Assembly (NCBI GenBank): GCA_945947845.1
Contig: CAMEZN010000111.1
Span: 1-6,279 of the forward strand
DNA length: 6,279 bases
Direction: 5' to 3'
Source of the DNA: an uncultured Mucispirillum sp.
GTDB lineage: Bacteria > Chrysiogenota > Deferribacteres > Deferribacterales > Mucispirillaceae
The notes under the pieces were generated by a model that made no database searches, had not been told where the DNA came from, and saw only the letters and a program-made list of their open reading frames with translations. The position numbers were made by a program, and so were the translations under genes. Each line of letters starts with the position of its first letter. The first letter of the stretch is position 1. Positions 1 through 5,732 of this stretch are shown here, piece after piece.

Positions 1-367
1 CAGAGAATATTTTGAATATTTTAAACAACAGGGGCTAAAATCAAAAGAACAGGAATTAAAAATGAAGCAGTTTGAAAAAAATCTGCATGAAAAATACGGC
101 TCAATGTATGAGCAGGTAGAAAGTGCAGCAAGAAATGCTTTTGAAAATATGGCTTATAGAGATGCAAAAAATATAATTATGTCTCGTATGAAAGGTGATA
201 TAGAAACACTTATAACATTTTATGATAATATTTATAAAGGTTTGCAGTCAGATAAAAAAGTAAAAGACAATATCAATGCAAATACAATATTTCCACCAAA
301 AGCAATTAAAGGTGGCAATTATACAAATGCTGGTCAGAAACAACCAGAATATGAAAATTTTATATAA
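1..367 (+). CDS. Phage protein upstream of capsid, possibly scaffold-like (5' partial)
   Basis: The reading frame is open back to the window edge: the first complete codon is at 2 and 20 codons precede the first ATG at 62. That ATG is therefore probably an internal methionine, and the real start lies outside the window. The visible 121 residues are highly charged and probably helical (REYFEYF, KSKEQELKMKQFEKN), with a polar tail ending in PEYENFI. I recognise no catalytic motif. Lying 26 bases upstream of a major capsid gene, in the place where phages often encode scaffold or head-assembly proteins, suggests a virion-assembly role, but this is inferred from position and composition only. No ribosome site suits the ATG at 62: the bases before it are coding-like and A-rich. 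Confidence is high that it is a gene and low on function. Confidence 0.7.
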   Translation, partial: REYFEYFKQQGLKSKEQELKMKQFEKNLHEKYGSMYEQVESAARNAFENMAYRDAKNIIMSRMKGDIETLITFYDNIYKGLQSDKKVKDNINANTIFPPKAIKGGNYTNAGQKQPEYENFI

Positions 368-393
368 AATTTATTAATATAAGGAGATAAAAA

Positions 394-1572
394 ATGAGTG
401 TAATTTATGATACATATACAACAAACACACAATCAGAATTAGTAAAAAGAAGTGTAGGTCTTAGGGATAAAATATTTCAAAATGCAAAATTATCCCCATT
501 ATTTATGATGTTACAGGCTCGCGGCAGAGTAATTAGTGAAACAAACCAGAAGTTTGAATGGCTTGAAACAAGACTTAATAAGCCAACATTTAAAGTGGCA
601 CCTGCCGGCACTTCTGAAACTTCGCTTACAGTGATTACTGATGAAGAAAATGTTACTTTTTTAACAGAAGGTTCTATAATAAAAGATATAAAAACTCATG
701 AGCAAATGAGAGTTACAGCTGTAAACGGTAAAACATTAACTGTTACAAGGGGTTATGGTGTTACAAGTGCAAAAGAAATTGTTGCAGATACTGATGATAC
801 TAATGCAACTCTTGTAAATATTTCTGTTGCATATCCAGAAGGCAGCACTGCACCAAAAGGCACAGTATTACTGAAAAAAGATAATTTTAACTACTGCCAG
901 ACATTTAGAAGAACATTAAAAATTACCCGTAATAAACTCCGTCAAGGTGAGTATGGAGATGATGGGAATTCAGCAGAAAGCAGAAGAAAGGCAGAAAGAA
1001 ATAAAATATTAAGGCTTCATCAAAATGATATAGAGCAGTCTCTAATGTTTGGAGAGCCTAAAAAAGATTTATCTGGCAGTGAGCCTTTATATGTTACTGG
1101 CGGTCTTTTTCATTACATTAAAACTAATGTAATGAGCATTACAAACCCAGATAAATTTAAGGTTGGCACAATTAATGAAATATTAGGTGCTATGGCAGAT
1201 AAAGGCTCTGCTGGGGATAAAGTAATGCTGACAGGCTCTGGCTTTAATGCAAAACTTAATGATAATGCAATAAAAACTTTTGCAGGTGGCGGTGGTTCAT
1301 TATTAAAAGAGTTTGGTATATCGTTAGATAAAATAGATACTGAATACGGGGAATTAAATATAATGTATGACCCTGTATTATCATCAGTTTACCCAAATAC
1401 TGCTGTTATCATTGATTTAGATGAACTGCTGTTACACTTTATAGAAGAAACAAAAATGGATACTAATATCCAAAGTGACGGCTATGACGGTGTGGTAGAT
1501 ACTTTTTTAACTGACTGTGGTTTAGAAGTATCAAATGAAGAATGTCATGGTATATTAACATTAAACTTTTAA
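394..1572 (+). CDS. Phage major capsid protein, SU10/DUF5309-like
   Basis: A 392-residue protein that probably forms the phage head shell. It has the layout I associate with the SU10-type (DUF5309) capsid family. An N-terminal segment (residues about 20-62) reads LRDKIFQNAKLSPLFMML and then FEWLETRL. A beta-rich insert (about 85-160) carries EQMRVTAVNGKTLTVTRGYG and a PEGS motif. A helical, charged stretch (about 165-220) contains RRTLKITRNKLR. The C-terminal half has a VMLTGSGFNAKL strand-loop, YDPVL, and an ending LEVSNEECHGILTL, typical of these proteins. The start is set by AAGGAG at 381-386, seven bases before the ATG. It sits between a possible scaffold gene and a small phage gene in one operon. 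The HK97 fold is implied by the family but not visible here. It is full length for the family, with no frameshift. An encapsulin is unlikely because the TVTRGYG-type insert is characteristic of phage capsids. Confidence 0.85.
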   Translation: MSVIYDTYTTNTQSELVKRSVGLRDKIFQNAKLSPLFMMLQARGRVISETNQKFEWLETRLNKPTFKVAPAGTSETSLTVITDEENVTFLTEGSIIKDIKTHEQMRVTAVNGKTLTVTRGYGVTSAKEIVADTDDTNATLVNISVAYPEGSTAPKGTVLLKKDNFNYCQTFRRTLKITRNKLRQGEYGDDGNSAESRRKAERNKILRLHQNDIEQSLMFGEPKKDLSGSEPLYVTGGLFHYIKTNVMSITNPDKFKVGTINEILGAMADKGSAGDKVMLTGSGFNAKLNDNAIKTFAGGGGSLLKEFGISLDKIDTEYGELNIMYDPVLSSVYPNTAVIIDLDELLLHFIEETKMDTNIQSDGYDGVVDTFLTDCGLEVSNEECHGILTLNF

Positions 1573-1581
1573 GGCGGTATT

Positions 1582-1770
1582 ATGAGATTTTATTCCTGCT
1601 TTGCAGATTTAAAAGTGATACATTCAAAAGGAACAGCAGTTTTTAAAAACGGCATATATGAAACCACAGATAAAGATATAATAGCAGAACTTAAAAAAGA
1701 TAAAAATATACAAGTGAAAAAAAATATAGATGAAATAGCAGAAAATATCAAACAAAATCCAGCAAAATAA
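1582..1770 (+). CDS. Small phage protein following the capsid gene
   Basis: A 62-residue, lysine-rich protein that begins nine bases after the capsid stop, so it is almost certainly co-transcribed. It contains VFKNGIYETTDKDIIAELKKDKNIQV (residues 20-45), a pattern of aromatic/Gly-strand, T-D-cap and helix that I have seen in short proteins encoded just after phage capsid genes. Their function is generally unknown, though a head-associated role is plausible. A weak Shine-Dalgarno-like AAGGCGG (1571-1577) overlaps the capsid stop. There is no signal peptide or membrane segment. The tail after residue 45 is charged and probably helical. The stop codon touches the terminator hairpin, so this is the last gene of the phage unit. 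The short frame is supported by its tight spacing and protein-like composition. Confidence 0.65.
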   Translation: MRFYSCFADLKVIHSKGTAVFKNGIYETTDKDIIAELKKDKNIQVKKNIDEIAENIKQNPAK

Positions 1771-1800
1771 TATAAAAGGGGTTATTATGCCCCTTTTATA
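1771..1800 (+). terminator. Intrinsic terminator ending the phage head unit
   Basis: A perfect 11-bp inverted repeat, TATAAAAGGGG (1771-1781) with CCCCTTTTATA (1790-1800), separated by an 8-base loop. The four G:C pairs beside the loop and the run of T within the 3' arm resemble a rho-independent terminator. The arm's A/T symmetry means it could also work for minus-strand transcription. A longer T run appears about 20 bases later (1823-1829). It begins immediately after the stop codon of the small phage gene, which supports its role as the operon end. Confidence 0.75.
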
Positions 1801-1841
1801 CAACAATTTATTACAGATTATCTTTTTTTAATATTTTTATA

Positions 1842-1870
1842 TTTATTTTTTTAAAAAAACTCAATATAAT
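1842..1870 (+). promoter_or_regulatory. Candidate promoter of the lipoprotein gene
   Basis: A perfect -10 hexamer TATAAT lies at 1865-1870. At 17 bases upstream, the -35 position (1842-1847) holds TTTATT, a weak match. The predicted start would be near 1877, about 35 bases before the lipoprotein ATG. Because the region is almost pure A+T, a chance TATAAT is likely; the position between a terminator and a gene is the main support. Confidence 0.45.
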
Positions 1871-1911
1871 ATTTTCATTATTTTATATGTTAATAATATA
1901 AGGAGCATAAC

Positions 1912-4359
1912 ATGTTAAAAGCAAAATCGTTTTTATCTATTCTTTTTGTAACTGTTTTTATGGCATTGTTTGCTGCTGGTTGTAGTGAAACAGGCAGCGG
2001 TTCAACAGACTTGGGGGGGGGCATATACGATAACAGCACCAACCCAGATAATGGCACTAATCCAGATGGTGGCACAAATCCAGACGGTGATAAACCGGGG
2101 GTAACAGCTATTGATTTAGCTGGAAATCCATTCAGTCTTTTAGGCATTTATGATGTTACTTTATATGGTATTAATGAAGAGCCAGTAAACACACCAGCAT
2201 CTAAAAGTGAACTTCGTGTTGGTTTAAATTTAGCAACTGCAACAGGTGGTATAACAGCACCAGAAGTTATAATGTATCTTGATTTTGAAGGGAAAAAAAT
2301 TACATTTGATAAATATGTTATTGATTTATCTGGTTTAGCAGCTGCTGGCGGTGATTTAAATAAATTTATCGCAGATACATTTGCTAATTTAGGTGCAGAA
2401 TTAATTGAAAACAGCAAATATGGTTTATATTTCACATTAGACCCTGCTAAAAATCCTAATTACAGCCCAATAATTGATAATTTAATTATTAAAGATGGTC
2501 AGTATCTAAAATTAAAATTAGATAAAACAAAAGATTTAGTTCAAGATGGCGGTTTAGGTTTAGATGGTGAAACACCAACAGACCCAGAAGAACCAGAAGA
2601 GCCAGAAGAGCCAGTTATAGTTCCAGTTGAAAGTGTTGCTATCAGCGGACAGCCTGCAAATGTTGTTCATGGTGGAGCACCTTTTAAATTAACAGCATCA
2701 GTTTTACCTGATAATGCAACAAATAAAGCTGTTACTTGGTCATCAAGCCACCCAGAATATATATCTGTGGATAATCAAGGTAATGTAACTATTAAAGATT
2801 ATACAGCAGAAACTATCACAATTACATTAACATCTAATGCAGATAGTAAAAAAACAGCTTCATGGCAGTTTAATATACAAAAAGCTGCTGTAACAAACAT
2901 TATAGTTAATCCAGAAACACTAAATATGCAGTTAAGAAATGATGATATTGCAGTTGAAGCAAATATCACAACAGCAATTGAACCAGCAATAGCCACTTCT
3001 TATACACCTGTAACATTTCAAGCTGATGAAAGCGGCACAGTTTCTGTTGATAATAATGGTAAAGTTACAGCATTAAAAGAAGGAACTGCTGTAATTACAG
3101 TAACAGCGGGCGGACTTACAAAACAAGTAAATGTTACGGTAGAGCCTGCACCAGTTTTAGAATACCCAGTTACTGGCATAACAGTAACAAGCCCTGCAAA
3201 AGTATATCAAACAAATTCAAATATAACAATTGATTTTGAAATTACACCAGCAAACACTACTGACCCAATAGTTTCATACACAATTTCAAATGGTCAGTCT
3301 GGTAGTATTACAACATCAAATGGTAAGGGAACATTAACCATTGCAAATGTAACAGCAAATGGCACAGTAACTTTTACTACCCTTAAAAACCATACTGCTA
3401 CTTATGAATTACAGGTTGTAGATGAAGTTACAAGTATAAATTTTGAAAATACTAATGTAGTAAAAGAACAGGGGACAGTTTTTACAAATAATATTGCTGA
3501 CTATGACACAATATCAAATTCTATTGCTTCATGGACTTATTCAAGTGATGATGAAAATATTGCATCAGTTGATTCTACAACTGGTCAAGTTACAGCTAAG
3601 AAAAATGGTATGACAACCATTAGAGTAACTGCTCAACCAAAATATGATGCAGAACCAATATCTGCATCATTTACAGTTGATGTATTAGGTTATATAGATT
3701 GGTCAGATGAAAACTCATTAGAAGGAACTTATGATATAGTATTTTTTGGAACGAATACAAATGATAGTGGCTTAGCAAAAGCTGTTATTTCTAACAATTG
3801 TACTTTATATAATGATTTTAAATGGAATAATAGCTTTAAATGTCCAGAAGGAACCGGTGGATATGCTATTCCAGAAGGAGATTTCGCTGGAAGAGCACTT
3901 ATTAATGTTGAAAATGGTATTGTAACTATTAATACAAAGGTTGGATTTATAGGTAATAGTACTATTCAAAAGATGTCGCCAGCTGACCAATATCAGTATA
4001 CAAATTATCCTAGTGATTCGTTATCAAGTTATATGAATACAAGTAATGTAGGTACATTAACTGGTAGACATTTAACTGAAAAAACAACTTCTAATAATGC
4101 GACATATTACTTAGAAAAAGATGTTAATTATACAGGAATGACAAATAAAGATATAGTATTATTTACTAAAATCACAAAAAAAGTTAGTGCAATTATTACA
4201 ACAATAACTGTTTATCCTGATACAAGGCTTGTTTTGAGAAAAGTAAGTAGTCAGGTAATCCCTATGGACCCTAATACATTAACAGAAGCTCCATTTAATG
4301 GATTACAAAGTCAACTTACTCTTGAAAGTGGTGCAAATATTGATGCATCAATTAATTAA
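1912..4359 (+). CDS. Surface lipoprotein with four Ig-like (Big_2-type) repeats, probably phase-variable
   Basis: An 815-residue protein. Residues 1-23 form a lipoprotein signal peptide (MLKAK, hydrophobic core, FAAG) with the lipid-anchor cysteine at 24. Serine at +2 favours the outer membrane. A Gly/Ser and NPDGGT-repeat linker (25-64) leads to an N-terminal beta-rich domain (about 72-210). A DPEEPEEPEEP spacer (224-234) precedes four Ig-like repeats at about 239-322, 327-410, 420-503 and 506-590. Repeats 1, 2 and 4 carry bacterial Ig-2 signatures such as ISVDNQGNVT, VSVDNNGKVTALKEGTAVITVTA and IASVDSTTGQVTAKKNG; the third is diverged. The C-terminal domain (about 598-815) starts SLEGTYDIVFFG, resembling SLLGIYDVTLYG in the N-terminal domain. 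Its only cysteines, 630 and 644, could form a disulfide. Big_2 domains are common in adhesins, so adhesion is plausible but unproven. AAGGAG at 1900-1905 sets the start. The frame crosses a G9 tract at 2013-2021. The gene has its own promoter candidate and terminator, so it is independent of its neighbours. Confidence 0.85.
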   Translation: MLKAKSFLSILFVTVFMALFAAGCSETGSGSTDLGGGIYDNSTNPDNGTNPDGGTNPDGDKPGVTAIDLAGNPFSLLGIYDVTLYGINEEPVNTPASKSELRVGLNLATATGGITAPEVIMYLDFEGKKITFDKYVIDLSGLAAAGGDLNKFIADTFANLGAELIENSKYGLYFTLDPAKNPNYSPIIDNLIIKDGQYLKLKLDKTKDLVQDGGLGLDGETPTDPEEPEEPEEPVIVPVESVAISGQPANVVHGGAPFKLTASVLPDNATNKAVTWSSSHPEYISVDNQGNVTIKDYTAETITITLTSNADSKKTASWQFNIQKAAVTNIIVNPETLNMQLRNDDIAVEANITTAIEPAIATSYTPVTFQADESGTVSVDNNGKVTALKEGTAVITVTAGGLTKQVNVTVEPAPVLEYPVTGITVTSPAKVYQTNSNITIDFEITPANTTDPIVSYTISNGQSGSITTSNGKGTLTIANVTANGTVTFTTLKNHTATYELQVVDEVTSINFENTNVVKEQGTVFTNNIADYDTISNSIASWTYSSDDENIASVDSTTGQVTAKKNGMTTIRVTAQPKYDAEPISASFTVDVLGYIDWSDENSLEGTYDIVFFGTNTNDSGLAKAVISNNCTLYNDFKWNNSFKCPEGTGGYAIPEGDFAGRALINVENGIVTINTKVGFIGNSTIQKMSPADQYQYTNYPSDSLSSYMNTSNVGTLTGRHLTEKTTSNNATYYLEKDVNYTGMTNKDIVLFTKITKKVSAIITTITVYPDTRLVLRKVSSQVIPMDPNTLTEAPFNGLQSQLTLESGANIDASIN
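2013..2021 (+). repeat. G9 homopolymer, probable phase-variation switch
   Basis: Nine consecutive G lie inside codons 34-37 (Leu-Gly-Gly-Gly) of the lipoprotein gene, just after the signal peptide. In the given sequence the frame is ON. Removing one G gives a TAA at 2102-2104 and a 63-residue product. Adding one G gives a TAA at 2031-2033 and a 40-residue product. Both OFF products carry the signal peptide and anchor cysteine but no domain. Long G runs in coding DNA of AT-rich bacteria are known contingency-locus signatures that change length by slipped-strand mispairing. Assembly or base-calling error in the run length is also possible. Confidence 0.75.
2041..2094 (+). repeat. Three 18-bp repeats encoding NPD(N/G)GT
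   Basis: Three imperfect tandem 18-bp units at 2041-2058, 2059-2076 and 2077-2094 encode NPDNGT, NPDGGT and NPDGDK. They form the flexible linker between the lipid anchor and the first domain. Changing the copy number would keep frame and alter only the tether length. Confidence 0.85.
2584..2610 (+). repeat. Three 9-bp repeats encoding PEE
   Basis: CCAGAAGAA followed by two copies of CCAGAAGAG encode a Pro-Glu-Glu spacer between the N-terminal domain and the Ig-like repeats. Pro/Glu-rich stretches of this kind usually act as extended, stiff linkers in surface proteins. Unit changes would be in frame. Confidence 0.85.
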
Positions 4360-4377
4360 AAATTAATCAAATTTTCC

Positions 4378-4401
4378 GCCCCGCATTATGCGGGGCTTTT
4401 T
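4378..4401 (+). terminator. Intrinsic terminator of the lipoprotein gene
   Basis: GCCCCGC (4378-4384) pairs with GCGGGGC (4390-4396) to make a perfect 7-bp, all-G:C stem with a 5-base ATTAT loop, followed by T5 (4397-4401). It starts 18 bases after the lipoprotein stop. This is the most GC-rich sequence in the region and a textbook rho-independent terminator. Confidence 0.93.
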
Positions 4402-4541
4402 AATTAATAGAACATAGATTTTGTTTTTCTATTAGGTTGACAATATTTATAAGTTTATATTTTGATTATATTTATCTCCATAGTATTATTCGTATTAAAT
4501 AATTAATACATTAAAAATGTGTTTTTTTCTTATCTTTTTAC

Positions 4542-4569
4542 TTGACAAATTAAGCTATTCATATACATA
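4542..4569 (+). promoter_or_regulatory. Promoter of the ferredoxin gene
   Basis: A perfect -35 hexamer TTGACA is at 4542-4547. The -10 is less clear: TACATA at 4564-4569 (16-base spacer) is the best-spaced option. The ferredoxin ATG at 4601 would then lie about 25 bases from the start of transcription. The rest of the 4402-4600 stretch holds no gene that I can see; it has a second TTGACA at 4437-4442 without a well-spaced -10. Confidence 0.65.
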
Positions 4570-4600
4570 TATCATAATATTATTTTAGTGGAGGATTACT

Positions 4601-4777
4601 ATGGCTCATGTTGTAAACCAAGATATTTGCACTTTTTGCACTTCATGTATGGAAGTATGCCCAGTTAGTGCAATCAGTGAAAAAAATGATAAAGCATGGA
4701 TAGATGCAGATATCTGTATTGACTGCGGTGCTTGTGCTGAAGAATGTCCAGTTGAGGCTATCTCACCAGAAGACTAA
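4601..4777 (+). CDS. 2[4Fe-4S] ferredoxin, clostridial type
   Basis: A 58-residue small electron carrier with two classic cluster motifs: C10-x2-C13-x2-C16-x3-C20-P and C39-x2-C42-x2-C45-x3-C49-P. In this fold each motif's first three cysteines bind one cubane and the fourth binds the other. The protein starts MAHVVNQDICTFC and ends VEAISPED. Length and symmetry are normal for soluble, low-potential bacterial ferredoxins that serve oxidoreductases in anaerobic metabolism; the partner is not shown here. GGAGG at 4590-4594, six bases before the ATG, sets the start. It appears to be a single-gene transcription unit with its own -35 box upstream and hairpins downstream. It sits close to Fe-S assembly genes, but a 300-base gap separates it from them. 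No low-potential insertion or extra domain is present. Confidence 0.95.
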   Translation: MAHVVNQDICTFCTSCMEVCPVSAISEKNDKAWIDADICIDCGACAEECPVEAISPED

Positions 4778-4900
4778 TCATAAATTATATACATAATATA
4801 TTATTTTTTATATATTTGGGGTTATCCAAAATATAACAATAATATATACAATGTTGTATTTTTATATGAAAATAAGTCTTTTCAGCAGTATTTTCATAAA

Positions 4901-4916
4901 AATGGGCTTGCCCATT
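4901..4916 (+). terminator. Possible ferredoxin terminator (CUUG-loop hairpin)
   Basis: AATGGG (4901-4906) pairs with CCCATT (4911-4916) around a CTTG loop closed by a G-C pair, which matches the stable CUUG tetraloop class in RNA. The following bases are AATTT rather than a clean T run, so termination would be weak. It directly follows another hairpin (4866-4897) and may simply be a 3'-end stabilising structure for the ferredoxin transcript. Confidence 0.4.
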
Positions 4917-4926
4917 AATTTATATA

Positions 4927-4956
4927 TTGACTTATTACATTAGTAATGGTTATTAT
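4927..4956 (+). promoter_or_regulatory. Candidate promoter for the RNA leader or cysE operon
   Basis: TTGACT (4927-4932, 5 of 6 consensus) and TATTAT (4951-4956, 5 of 6) are separated by 18 bases. The spacer contains a small inverted repeat, ATTAC/GTAAT (4934-4938 and 4943-4947), which might be an operator. Transcription would start near 4963. This is the best promoter pair I see upstream of cysE, although a strong terminator lies between the two. Confidence 0.55.
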
Positions 4957-4962
4957 ATATTC

Positions 4963-5044
4963 ATAACTTAAAACAAGTGCAGTTTTAAGGTTATTTAATT
5001 GTGCAAAATTTATAGGGTATAGTTTTCTGCTATACCCTATTTTT
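4963..5044 (+). ncRNA. Candidate small RNA or attenuated leader, about 82 nt
   Basis: The predicted start (about 4963) is followed immediately by hairpin 1: TAACTTAAAAC (4964-4974) with GTTTTAAGGTTA (4982-4993), 11 base pairs with one bulged G and an AAGTGCA loop. An 18-base single-stranded linker follows, then the terminator hairpin at 5012-5044. The sequence GTGCA occurs both in loop 1 (4977-4981) and in the linker (5001-5005). There is no credible leader peptide inside. I match it to no known RNA family. It could be an independent small RNA, a cysE attenuator, or only a coincidence of AT-rich hairpins before the ferredoxin terminator. Confidence 0.4.
5012..5044 (+). terminator. Strong intrinsic terminator just upstream of cysE
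   Basis: ATAGGGTATAG (5012-5022) pairs perfectly with CTATACCCTAT (5030-5040), 11 bp around a 7-base loop, followed by a T run (5040-5044). It ends 33 bases before the cysE ATG. I see no upstream sequence complementary to either arm that would act as an antiterminator, so regulation by read-through is not demonstrated. Confidence 0.8.
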
Positions 5045-5077
5045 AGAAAATAATAGTCTAGTTTAGCGGTATATTTT

Positions 5078-5722
5078 ATGGCGGTTTTCAAAACATTATA
5101 TGAAGATATTAAAACAGTTTTAGATAGAGACCCTGCTGCAAGGAATTCTTTGGAAGTTTTCCTATGTTATTCAGGTTTTCATGCTTTAACAATGCACAGA
5201 GTTTCTCACTGGCTTTGGTGTCATAAACTTAAATTCGCTGCCCGTTTAAATGCAATGCTTGCCAGATTTTTTACTGGGATAGAAATCCACCCTGCTGCAA
5301 AAATCGGCAGAAGGTTCTTTATTGACCATGGTATGGGGGTAGTGATTGGTGAAACTGCTGAAATAGGCGATGATGTTACTATTTATCATGGGGTAACATT
5401 AGGTGGTGTTTCTTTAAAAAAAGAAAAACGACACCCAACCATAGGCAATAATGTTATTATCGGAGCAGGAGCAAAGGTATTAGGGCCTTTTAAAGTAGGC
5501 GATAGAGTAAGAATAGGTGCTAATTCTGTTGTTCTGCACGAAGTGCCAGACGATGCAACTGTTGTAGGTGTTCCCGGCAGGATTACTGGGGATAGTAAAA
5601 GACATGATATGTTTGACCATACAGAACTGCCAGACCCAGTTGCAAATGCTTTTAATTGTATTACCAGCAGGATTGTGGAAATGGAAAAAGAAATTCATGC
5701 ACTCAAACAAGAAAAGGAATAA
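5078..5722 (+). CDS. cysE: Serine O-acetyltransferase (EpsC/Bacillus-type short form)
   Basis: A 214-residue cytoplasmic enzyme that transfers acetyl from acetyl-CoA to L-serine, giving O-acetylserine, the precursor for cysteine synthase. The N-terminal helical part (1-66) has the family's YSGFHAL and HRVSHWLW segments. The left-handed beta-helix of hexapeptide repeats runs from about 68 to 170 with [57 protein letters not shown] and VVGVPGRI. By comparison with E. coli CysE, His84 corresponds to the catalytic histidine and Glu69 occupies the partner acidic position (Asp in E. coli; Glu is usual in the short form). The C-terminal tail is a charged helix ending KQEKE and lacks the terminal isoleucine that docks into CysK, so a stable cysteine-synthase complex is not expected. 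The ribosome site is poor (AGCGG at 5065-5069). The gene is followed 10 bases later by an IscR-like gene, implying co-transcription. Confidence 0.95.
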   Translation: MAVFKTLYEDIKTVLDRDPAARNSLEVFLCYSGFHALTMHRVSHWLWCHKLKFAARLNAMLARFFTGIEIHPAAKIGRRFFIDHGMGVVIGETAEIGDDVTIYHGVTLGGVSLKKEKRHPTIGNNVIIGAGAKVLGPFKVGDRVRIGANSVVLHEVPDDATVVGVPGRITGDSKRHDMFDHTELPDPVANAFNCITSRIVEMEKEIHALKQEKE

Positions 5723-5723
5723 C

Positions 5724-5729
5724 AGGTGG
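5724..5729 (+). promoter_or_regulatory. Ribosome binding site that fixes the iscR start
   Basis: AGGTGG stands three bases before the ATG at 5733, in the short gap after cysE. The same frame remains open back to an ATG at 5568, but that segment lies entirely inside cysE and translates to an unlikely peptide. The family's N-terminal sequence MKITTKSRYAIRA begins exactly at 5733. Confidence 0.7.
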
Positions 5730-5732
5730 CTT

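Larger units (their letters stand above)
4778..5077 (+). other. 300-base non-coding stretch rich in inverted repeats
   Basis: There is no convincing coding frame between the ferredoxin and cysE genes. The stretch holds a series of potential RNA hairpins: 4811-4835 (TTTGG/CCAAA core with one bulge), 4866-4897 (9-bp ATGAAAATA/TATTTTCAT), 4901-4916, 4964-4993 and 5012-5040. A promoter-like pair lies at 4927-4956. High A+T makes some hairpins expected by chance, but the last two have 11 base pairs each. The ferredoxin 3' end, any small RNA and the cysE leader must all be within this region. Confidence 0.7.

Noticed and set aside
62..64. ATG at 62 as the true start of the first gene
   Set aside because: The frame stays open to the window edge with protein-like residues, and no Shine-Dalgarno precedes this ATG.
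394..1572. Encapsulin nanocompartment instead of phage capsid
   Set aside because: The beta-rich insert with TVTRGYG, the length and the phage-like neighbours fit a tailed-phage capsid; no cargo enzyme is adjacent.
1717..1724. A8 tract in the small phage gene as a phase-variation switch
   Set aside because: A runs of this length are expected in AT-rich lysine-rich coding DNA, unlike the G9 tract.
1890..3990. Minus-strand open frames over the lipoprotein gene, including 1890-2147, 2148-2435, 2799-2996 and 3805-3990
   Set aside because: They are shadows of a well-supported plus-strand gene, with repetitive or low-complexity translations and no ribosome sites.
4437..4442. Second TTGACA upstream of the ferredoxin gene
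   Set aside because: No -10 hexamer at 16-18 bases; candidates are at 13, 21 or 24 bases.
4505..4528. AT-only hairpin (AATACATT/AATGTGTT) followed by a T run
   Set aside because: Too weak a stem, with almost no G:C pairs; more likely chance in AT-rich DNA, and it lies upstream of the ferredoxin promoter.
4902..4943. Short frame MGLPINLYIDLLH as a leader peptide
   Set aside because: It has no ribosome site, lacks cysteine or serine codon runs, and begins inside a hairpin upstream of the predicted promoter.
4927..4950. E. coli-type IscR type 1 site overlapping TTGACT
   Set aside because: GACT is present but the matching half-site has the wrong spacing (9 instead of 5 bases) and sequence.
5568..5732. 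N-terminal extension of the iscR frame
   Set aside because: It lies inside cysE, translates to a peptide unlike Rrf2 proteins, and the family N-terminus starts at 5733 with its own ribosome site.
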